Assembly (NCBI GenBank): GCA_964636485.1
Contig: CAZWSO010000113.1
Span: forward strand, 1-7,971
Reading direction: 5' to 3'
DNA: 7,971 nucleotides
Origin: CAYXRS01 sp964636485
GTDB lineage: Bacteria > Gemmatimonadota > Gemmatimonadetes > Gemmatimonadales > Gemmatimonadaceae
Under the pieces are notes generated by a model. The model was not told where the DNA came from. It saw nothing but the letters and a program-made list of their open reading frames with translations, and did not search any database. Both the position numbers and the translations under genes were made by a program. Each line of letters begins with the position of its first letter. Position 1 is the stretch's first letter. Below, in pieces: positions 1 to 6,200 of the stretch.

Positions 1-102
1 GTTCGTTCCCTTGCCGCCTCGATTCGCGGCGCCAATGGCGACCACGGCAATAACGGCGACGAGCAGCACAACCCCCAGGGACCATTTGGTTCTCTTGCTC
101 AT
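1..102 (-). CDS. Membrane-fusion (HlyD/MacA-like) periplasmic adaptor, N-terminal fragment
   Basis: Only the first 34 codons are present; the gene continues beyond the left edge. The start reads MSKRTKWSLG, followed by a hydrophobic stretch of about 18 residues (positions 9-26) and then NRGGKGTN. A short basic cytoplasmic end, one membrane anchor and a Gly/Lys-rich linker is the usual beginning of periplasmic adaptor subunits of RND and MacAB-type ABC exporters, which bridge an inner-membrane pump to TolC. The ATG (100-102) is preceded by AAGGAG (105-110 on the plus-strand numbering) with short, 2-nt spacing. It lies 13 bp downstream of the TolC-family stop codon, so the two are almost certainly co-transcribed. 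Which pump class (RND or ABC) it serves cannot be told from the fragment. The family assignment rests on the short N-terminus plus the neighbour. Confidence 0.72.
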   Translation of the reverse strand, partial: MSKRTKWSLGVVLLVAVIAVVAIGAANRGGKGTN

Positions 103-115
103 GGCTCCTTCCGAA

Positions 116-1606
116 TCAGCGAAGTGAACGGCCGACCGCACTCTCGAGCGCGGCGAATGCCTTGTGGTACTCGAAGATCGCGTTGATGCGATCACTTTCC
201 GCGCGCTCGAATGACGCGCGCGAATCGTTCAGTTCCAGATAGGTCGCAGCGCCAACCCGGTATCGCTCCTCCGCCAGTCGCAGCTCCTCGCGCGCCTTGG
301 CGGCATTCTGTTCCTGTAGCTCAACCGTGCGCACCTGAGTCACCAATGTTAGATACGCAGAAGTCACGTCCGCTTCGATCTGCAGCTCACGCGCCCGGAC
401 CCGGTGCCGCGCATCATTGCGCTCGGCGGTGGCGCGCTGCACCCGCTCCTCACGAGCGAAGCCGTCAAAGAGCGGGATCGAGATCGTTGCCGTAAGAGAC
501 ATGGGTGCGCGCGCGAAGCCGAATGGGAATGCCTTGTTGTCGCTCCGAATCGTCGCCGCCATGCCGTCGGTGAACACGATCGCATCGCACTCCGGCGTGA
601 TCGGCGTGAGGCCGGCTCCCTGCCGGAGCGAATCGGTCGTGAAGCAGCTGGCGCGGCGGGTGAGCACCTGCCCCCGTGCCTGATCGACCAGCATGTCAGT
701 GTTCGACACCTGATAGGTATAGCCGCCCCATCCCGTGGACAAGGAGAGCGACGGCAGGTACTCGGTACGTGCCGCCCGTGCGTTGAGCGACGACACCCGC
801 TCGCGTGCCCGGAGCGCCTCGACGCCGGGGTTCTGTCCATGTGCCAGATCCAGCACGTACTCCAGGCTGAAGGACGGCGGGACTACCGACCGATCGGTTA
901 CGAGCTGCACGTCCAGCGGGAGCTGCACGCCCATGGTCTGAAAGAGCCGAAGCCTCTCGATCTCCACCTGATTTCGTGCCTGGAGAGCGGCCACCTGCTG
1001 CTGCCCGTGAGTCACCTCCGCCCGCGTCACGTCGAGCTGCGTACCCGCCCCAACCGCGGCTCTCGCCCGCGCCATCTCCAGCTGCACCTGCGTGCTGCCC
1101 AGTAGCGAATCCTGAAGCGCGGAGCGCGCTTGCGCCTGGAGCACACTGTAGAACCGCTGTACCACGTTGGCGCGCAACCCCTCCTCGGAGCCGGCGATAT
1201 CCGCCTCCGCTGCATCGAGCGCTGCGGACTGGATGCGGGGAGCGATCAGCTTGCCGGCCGTCAACCGGTAGTTGAGCCCGATGAAGTACGACGACTGGTA
1301 CACGTCCGCTGAAGTCCCGAAGGTGACGCCCTGTATGGGGCGCGCCCCCTGCTGCTGAAACTGACCCTGAAGCGACGCGTCCGCGCTGGGGAGGAGCGCG
1401 CCATACGCGCTGCGCACGGCTGCGCCTGCAGGGCGAAGGCTGCTCTTCACCTGTTGATGGTCGGGGTTGTTTCTGGCAGCTAAGGAAATGGCTTCCTCCA
1501 GCGTGAGCCTCGGGGCGCCGGCGCCCGGTTCCTGAGCGATTGCCGGAGTGGCCATGAGCATCGTGACCAATCCGAGCAACGCCGCGCGGGGCAGCTTCGG
1601 TTGCAT
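116..1606 (-). CDS. TolC-family outer-membrane efflux protein
   Basis: A 496-aa protein of normal TolC/OEP length. It is expected to trimerise into an outer-membrane barrel plus periplasmic tunnel, the exit duct of a tripartite exporter. Residues 1-24 form a signal peptide (Lys/Arg, hydrophobic core, AIA cleavage site before QE). Two OEP repeats are visible. The first starts at LTLEEAISLAARNNP (about 34-48) with a long Ala/Gln-rich coiled-coil at about 146-227. The second starts at about 237 (LEYVLDLAHGQNP) with its coiled-coil at about 408-494, including the typical RYRVGAATYLELNDSR stretch. SLTATISIPLFDGFAREE (about 360-377) is the classic barrel strand leading into a helix. An unusual loop before it carries two cysteines (321 and 340). 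The ATG at 1604-1606 is preferred because GAGGA (1616-1620) sits 9 nt upstream. An in-frame GTG at 1610-1612 would add two residues but is only 3 nt from that site. The adaptor gene follows 13 bp downstream, so the two form an efflux operon. Confidence 0.93.
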   Translation of the reverse strand: MQPKLPRAALLGLVTMLMATPAIAQEPGAGAPRLTLEEAISLAARNNPDHQQVKSSLRPAGAAVRSAYGALLPSADASLQGQFQQQGARPIQGVTFGTSADVYQSSYFIGLNYRLTAGKLIAPRIQSAALDAAEADIAGSEEGLRANVVQRFYSVLQAQARSALQDSLLGSTQVQLEMARARAAVGAGTQLDVTRAEVTHGQQQVAALQARNQVEIERLRLFQTMGVQLPLDVQLVTDRSVVPPSFSLEYVLDLAHGQNPGVEALRARERVSSLNARAARTEYLPSLSLSTGWGGYTYQVSNTDMLVDQARGQVLTRRASCFTTDSLRQGAGLTPITPECDAIVFTDGMAATIRSDNKAFPFGFARAPMSLTATISIPLFDGFAREERVQRATAERNDARHRVRARELQIEADVTSAYLTLVTQVRTVELQEQNAAKAREELRLAEERYRVGAATYLELNDSRASFERAESDRINAIFEYHKAFAALESAVGRSLR

Positions 1607-1615
1607 GAGCACTCG

Positions 1616-1620
1616 TCCTC
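1616..1620 (-). promoter_or_regulatory. Ribosome binding site of the TolC-family gene
   Basis: GAGGA on the minus strand lies 9 nt before the ATG at 1606 and 3 nt before an in-frame GTG at 1612. The spacing favours the ATG as start. No convincing sigma-70 promoter is visible between the terminator and this site. The closest candidate, TGAAAC with TATGGG 19 nt later, is weak. Confidence 0.5.
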
Positions 1621-1676
1621 GATGTTTGAATGTCTGGCACCCATACGCACCGTGTCTCCGCGCAGTTTCACGGCCG

Positions 1677-1710
1677 AAAAAAGCAAAGGCCCCGAGCCGC
1701 GGGCCTTTGC
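1677..1710 (-). terminator. Intrinsic terminator after the secreted-protein gene
   Basis: On the minus strand, GCAAAGGCCC and GGGCCTTTGC (1701-1710 and 1683-1692) form a perfect 10-bp stem with an 8-nt loop. A run of six T (1677-1682) follows immediately. This is a textbook Rho-independent terminator, 21 bp after the stop codon of the 1732-2415 gene. It separates the creatininase/secreted-protein pair from the TolC-adaptor operon. There is no T-tract on the plus-strand side, so it works in one direction. Part of the loop and one stem base can instead pair with 1713-1722, giving a competing hairpin. Confidence 0.88.
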
Positions 1711-1722
1711 GTCGCGGCTCGG
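1692..1722 (-). promoter_or_regulatory. Alternative hairpin overlapping the terminator (possible antiterminator)
   Basis: CCGAGCCGCG (1692-1701) is perfectly inverted at CGCGGCTCGG (1713-1722), with an 11-nt loop between. In the minus-strand RNA this 10-bp hairpin is made first, starting 9 nt after the stop codon. It uses the loop and a stem base of the downstream terminator. The two stems cannot both form fully. That geometry resembles attenuators, but a chance overlap in GC-rich DNA is possible and no ligand or leader peptide is evident. Confidence 0.35.
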
Positions 1723-1731
1723 CTCGGCAGG

Positions 1732-2415
1732 TCAGCGCGGCGCTTCGTCTCGAATGGCCGAGACGCCGCGCGCATCGAGCGAGACCCGCAGCACGCGCCC
1801 CTGCGCGTCTACCCAGACCTGCCGCACCGAGCCATCCGGCTCCGTCAGCACCAGACGCCGGGCGGGAAGATCCACGCCGCGGATCGATACGCGATCATTT
1901 CCCACATGCTCTACGCGCATGGAGAGCTGAACGTTGCGCCGCGGGATCACCACAGGGACGGCCCCGGATCGCCGTGAGGAGGCGAGAAAGTAGTACTGGT
2001 GAAAGACGTCATCGTCCAGCACCAGAGCGCCGTCTGACACGATGTATTCGCGCGCCGACTCCCCACGAGGCGTACGCACCCGTGCGCTGAACCGTCCCCG
2101 CCCGATCTGCCCGGTGAGTCGCTCCTGTAGCTCGCTTCCCACGCGGACCTCGAGCTGATATGCCAGAGGTGCGCCGGCGCTGTCCGTGCGCAATGCCGGA
2201 CTCAATCGCTGATCGTTGAGCGTCACCGTCGCATTTGCCACGAGCACGTCACCGCCCGGACCGGGGTTTCGGCGGATTGTGAACTCCTCTCGGCCGATGC
2301 GGATATTGCCCCGCATGATCGTGAAGCTTCCCTCGTCGACCAGCTGCGCCGGAGCCGGACTCGCTGGGACGATGAAGGTTAGGAGAGGGAGGAGCAGAAG
2401 GGTGGGATGTCTCAT
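1732..2415 (-). CDS. Secreted protein of unknown function, DUF3108-like pattern
   Basis: A 227-aa protein with a clear signal peptide: MRH, a Leu-rich core, and an APA cleavage site after about residue 23. The mature part begins with an alternating, probably beta-rich pattern (GSFTIMRGNIRIGREEFTI, about 29-47). It has no membrane segment, no cysteine in the mature chain and no catalytic motif I recognise. The opening strands and the closing VRQVWVDAQGRVLRVSL (about 195-211) resemble periplasmic DUF3108-like beta-sandwich proteins, where a lipid-linked or cell-envelope role is usually guessed; this is a weak resemblance. It ends with a terminator 21 bp downstream and starts 37 bp after the creatininase-family stop, so the two probably share a transcript. 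The ATG has no good Shine-Dalgarno sequence, but the signal peptide begins directly there, which supports this start. The export prediction is firm; the function is unknown. Confidence 0.8.
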   Translation of the reverse strand: MRHPTLLLLPLLTFIVPASPAPAQLVDEGSFTIMRGNIRIGREEFTIRRNPGPGGDVLVANATVTLNDQRLSPALRTDSAGAPLAYQLEVRVGSELQERLTGQIGRGRFSARVRTPRGESAREYIVSDGALVLDDDVFHQYYFLASSRRSGAVPVVIPRRNVQLSMRVEHVGNDRVSIRGVDLPARRLVLTEPDGSVRQVWVDAQGRVLRVSLDARGVSAIRDEAPR

Positions 2416-2452
2416 AGGCAGCTAAGTGGTACCCGCTGGTCTGCGCGGAGGT

Positions 2453-3199
2453 TCACCAATCAGGGTCTGGGGCACGGAAGATCCGCTCGCTGATGCGCTC
2501 CAGAACGCGCTCGTAGATCAGCTTGCCTTTCTCGGCCGTCGCCAGCGTGGGTCGTCCTATCGAACCGGCACTCCTTCTGGGCACGCGCAGCCAGCCGCGC
2601 CGATACTGCCGGACCGTCTCCCGCGTTGCGGCATGATCGTGAGCCAGGTCCATGCGCACCAGCTCTGGCGCAATATACAACATGATCGATGTATCCACCT
2701 CGTCGCCGTGCATATGATCCCGCTGACCCTCGAGCAGGTCGTTCAGTGGCACCGCGAAGATGTCCACGACCCGCACCCTGGCCACGGCCGTGATCACCGT
2801 GGCGAGGGCCTCCTGATGGGGATCGTGGTCGTGGGCCGTGAGCAGGATAAATTCACGAAAACCGCTGATCTCCCAGGAGGCGAGCAAGTCGTTCAGCATC
2901 CGGTGAAGGGTCTTGCGTCGCATCGAAGCGTTCCCGGGAAAACCGCGCTCCGTTCCGACGTTTACGCCATATTCCACGCTCGGCGCCCGGAGCACGCCGT
3001 AGGTGGCCGAAAGGTCATCTGCGAGCCGCTCGGCGATTATCGTGGCGCCGCCCAGGGGAAGGTGGGGCCCACGCTGCTCACAGGTCCCCACCGGGACGAT
3101 CAACCGCGCGTCCGCGGCAAGGTGCCCCACCACCTGGCCCGGAAGCATCATCTTCAGGTTTAGCGGCCCTTGCCGGCCCGCTGGGAGGGGTGCGGACAT
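2453..3199 (-). CDS. Creatininase-family protein with altered metal-ligand positions
   Basis: A 248-aa cytoplasmic protein of the creatininase/MftE amidohydrolase family, whose members use a dinuclear metal site to hydrolyse cyclic or linear amides. The family signature is at 34-50 (VPVGTCEQRGPHLPLGG). Others are HGDEVDTS (164-171, usual form HAGExETS), PELVRMD (178-184) and the C-terminal PTLATAEKGKLIYE. Against the usual EQHGPHLPLxxD pattern, the metal-binding His is Arg43 and the metal-bridging Asp is Ala52. The usual NGHxxN is TAHDHD (121-126), keeping His123 and adding His125. The chemistry is therefore uncertain: a different metal geometry, another substrate or a non-enzymatic role. The ATG at 3197-3199 has GGAG (3204-3207) 4 nt upstream. 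A longer open frame back to 3325 is rejected because it adds 42 low-complexity residues and overlaps the divergent kinase. The secreted-protein gene follows by 37 bp. Confidence 0.85.
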   Translation of the reverse strand: MSAPLPAGRQGPLNLKMMLPGQVVGHLAADARLIVPVGTCEQRGPHLPLGGATIIAERLADDLSATYGVLRAPSVEYGVNVGTERGFPGNASMRRKTLHRMLNDLLASWEISGFREFILLTAHDHDPHQEALATVITAVARVRVVDIFAVPLNDLLEGQRDHMHGDEVDTSIMLYIAPELVRMDLAHDHAATRETVRQYRRGWLRVPRRSAGSIGRPTLATAEKGKLIYERVLERISERIFRAPDPDW

Positions 3200-3222
3200 T
3201 TCTCTCCGTGACGAAGTAGTAT
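3193..3222 (+). promoter_or_regulatory. Weak candidate promoter for the sensor kinase
   Basis: CGGACA (3193-3198) and TAGTAT (3217-3222) with an 18-nt spacer each match the sigma-70 consensus at four of six bases. If used, transcription would begin about 13 nt before the GTG at 3243, giving a nearly leaderless message, which fits the absence of a Shine-Dalgarno sequence there. The region is only 43 bp wide between two divergent starts. The call rests on consensus matching alone. Confidence 0.22.
3202..3207 (-). promoter_or_regulatory. Ribosome binding site of the creatininase-family gene
   Basis: GGAGAG on the minus strand lies just before the ATG at 3199, with GGAG ending 4 nt from it. It decides the start against the upstream in-frame ATG at 3325, which would run through the divergent kinase gene. 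Confidence 0.6.
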
Positions 3223-3226
3223 CGTC
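3210..3226. promoter_or_regulatory. Operator-like inverted repeat between divergent genes
   Basis: GACGA, a 7-nt spacer and TCGTC form a perfect 5+5 inverted repeat in the 43-bp gap between the creatininase-family and kinase starts. It covers the candidate TAGTAT box, where a regulator could control both genes. Five-base arms occur often by chance, so this is only a candidate. Confidence 0.22.
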
Positions 3227-3242
3227 CTGGCGCCGCTCAGGC

Positions 3243-6200
3243 GTGGCCGCGGCGACTGGTCTCTGGCTCGTACTGCTGGCGACCGCTCTCGTGGCTGGCG
3301 CCTGGTGGTTGCGGTCGCCTGACATACGCTACCTCCTCGTGTGCGGGCTCGCCACGGCACTGGCGGGCATCGCCGCCAGTCGGAGCATCGCTGCCGCTCG
3401 CCGGTGGGCGTGGCCCGCCGTCTTGATGGCAGTCGTGTTCGTCGCGATGGCGCTCGTATCCCAGCGCGAGATCATCCGAATCGATCGGGACTGGGAGGGA
3501 TTCCGCGCTGCGGCCGTGGACCGCGGGCTCCGACTCATGTCGGCAGATATTGAGCAAGAGCTTTCCCGGCTCCGCATTCTGGCCAATGAAGCGCTCGGCG
3601 CCGCCGAGCCGGCAGTTCCACCAGAGGTGGTCTTCCGCGCTCTGGGGGGACTTTCACTGGACGCGGGCACGGGAGTGGTGGTCATGACTCGCGGCGCTCC
3701 AGTGGCCTGGGCAGGGCGCATTCAGGCCGCTTCAGACCTGATGCCGGACGACGTCGGGGTTGCATTCACACCCTTCTACGCCGTGCTCTACGCGGCTGTA
3801 AATGCAGGTGACGGGCGCCGCGCGATCGCCACGCGCGTGCTTCAGGCGGTGCCGCCGGCGGACCGCCTCGCAGCCGGCCTCGAGAAGCGCGTTACCGAGC
3901 GCGCCGGCCTGCATGGATTCCGATTCGACGGGACCGCGACGCCAATGGCGAACGCCGGCGCAGCCATCGTCTCGATCGATGGCGTCCCCTTGGTCGCCAT
4001 GACCGCCGTTGCGCCCGGCAGGGAGGAGGCGCGCCTCCGCACCGTCGAAGGTGCTCGCTCGCTTGGCATGGTGGCGCTGGCCGCGACGCTGTTGCTCCTG
4101 CTGCTCGGCAGCTGGCGTGTGCGCTCGACGCTCCCCTGGCGGCTCATTCCCCTCGCCGCCGCGCTGGCGGTTATCGCGCTCGTCCCACTGAGCGCATTTT
4201 CACGGGTAACGGTACTCTTCGATCCCACAGTCTACTTCGCCGACTTCGGGGGCGCGTTCACCGCGAACGTTGGGGCGCTCATGCTCGCCGGCGCGGTCAC
4301 GTTGCTTGCGGTGCTGCTCATCTTGCGTGGGCCGATGCCGCTGCGCTCGCGCACGCGGGCCATCGTCGTGGTCGGTGCCATCATAGCCGGTGGACCATTC
4401 CTGCTTCGCCTGCTGTCGCGTGGCGTGTCACCCCCGCCTGGAGGTATCACTGCGGGGCTCTGGTTGGCCTGGGAGCTTGCGCTGTTCCTGGCTGCCGCGA
4501 CCCTGCTCGTGGTGGTTGCCGCTGTCTCTCCCGTGCTTCGGCGCAGCGGCCGCGGTCTGCACCCGGCAGTAGCGCCAGCGATGGCTGCCGCGGCTGCTCT
4601 TGCGGGCCCTCCCGCGATGGAGGCAACGGGAGGGTGGCCGGTCTGGTACGCTGGCGTGTGGATTGTCGCCATTGGTGCCCTCGCGATCACACGGCGTCAC
4701 GCCTGGGTGATCATCACATCCGCGCTGGTGGCGTCACTGGGGGCGGCCACGGTGACATGGAACGCGGGCGTTGGCGGCCGCATGGCGTTGGCGGTGCGCG
4801 ACGTAACCTCGTTGGGAGTCGTGGAACCGTTTCTGGGATCCGTGCTCGACCGGCTGGGGGACGAGCTCGACGAGGACCCGCCACCGCGCTCGCAGGCGGA
4901 TCTCCTGCGCGCGTACGTCCGCTCCGATCTGGAGGGTACAGGCTTTCCAGTGCAGCTCACGAGCTGGTCGCCGCATGGCGCACCAGCTGCCCATCTGCCG
5001 CTGTCGCCGCTCGAGGTTCCAGACGCGGAGATCATCGAGCTTGCGCGCACGTCGCGCGAGCGCGACGAACGCATCATCATGCGCCTGAGCGGCGTGGTCG
5101 GCGCCCACGTCGCGCTTGCGGTCCCGTACGCGGACGGGACGGTTCTCACGGTAGTGGTGGGGCCCCGCACCCGGCTGATCGGTGAGGCGCCCTTCAACGT
5201 ATTGCTCGGGCTCGAACCCCGAGAGCGGGGAACTCCGCCGTACGCTCTCACGCTCATGGAGGAGCCTCAGATCGACGCGGTCGCGTCCGCCGGCATGGAG
5301 TGGTACCGTGCCGACGGTGAGCTGCATGGAGTGAGCGTGGTGCCCACTCAGCTCGGGCCGGCTCGTGCGCATGTGGAGATCGAGTTGCGTTCGCTGGACG
5401 TCCTGGTCCAACGCGGTACACTCGTGGTGTTGTCCAACATCGTGGTGATCCTTCTGCTGTGGGTCATCAGTACGCTTCCGGGAGGAGGTCTTCGGCGCTG
5501 GCTTCGGCGCCGGCTGCGGAGCTGGCACCAGAGCTATCGCGCGCGGCTCACAATCGCGCTCTTCGCCTTCTTCGTGATTCCGGCGGCGGCATTCGCTGCC
5601 TGGTCCTACCAGCGGCTCCAGTCGGAGGACAGGCAGTCGCGCGAGCTTCTCGTGCGCGAGATGCTCCGCGCTCTCGCCACGGGAGACCAGCTGCCAGCGG
5701 CGGAGCAGCCGGGCGTGCAGAGGGACACGCCGATCTGGCTTTATCGAGGCGGCGAGCTGTGGCAAACCAGTCTCCCTTTGCTCCAGCAGGTGGCGCCGAC
5801 CGGCCGATTCCTGCCAGCGGATGTGCACCTGCCGCTCACTGAGGGGCGAGAGGTATTCGCAAGCAAGATGATCGGGGTTGGCGACATCCCGATGCTGTTC
5901 GGCTATCGGGGTGTGAGCGATCGAGCCAGGCAGTCGGTGGTGCTCGCCGTTCCAGCCCGAGGCAACGAGGAGGCGCTGGAGCAACGGCGACGCGACCTCG
6001 GAATCCTGGTGCTCTTCGCCACCGTACTTGGCGCCTTCGGCGCACTGTGGCTCAGCGGGTTCGCCGCCCGGTCGCTAGCCGAACCGATCGGGAGTTTGCG
6101 ACGGGCGGCGCTTGCCATCGCCGCCGGTGAGCGCGAGCCGCCCCTTGCAGGCGTCCCGCCGCTCGAGTTCCGCCCGGTGTTCTCCGCCTTTCGCAGGATG

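Noticed and set aside
696..1640. 314-aa minus-strand open frame in another frame of the TolC-family gene
   Set aside because: Arg/Gly/Ala-rich shadow translation; the TolC frame has a signal peptide and both OEP repeats.
3003..3242. Upstream extension of the kinase reading frame (80 extra codons from a GTG at 3003)
   Set aside because: It runs antisense through the well-supported creatininase-family coding region and encodes no recognisable segment; only a short piece back to the ATT at 3198 is a possible true extension.
3200..3325. 42-codon N-terminal extension of the creatininase-family gene
   Set aside because: The extra residues are low-complexity and antisense to the first membrane segments of the kinase; the ATG at 3199 has a proper ribosome binding site and gives the usual family length.
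4734..5984. 416-aa minus-strand open frame inside the kinase gene
   Set aside because: Its His/Arg/Pro-rich composition with no domain is typical of an antisense shadow of a GC-rich gene; the plus-strand frame has coherent membrane and sensor segments throughout.
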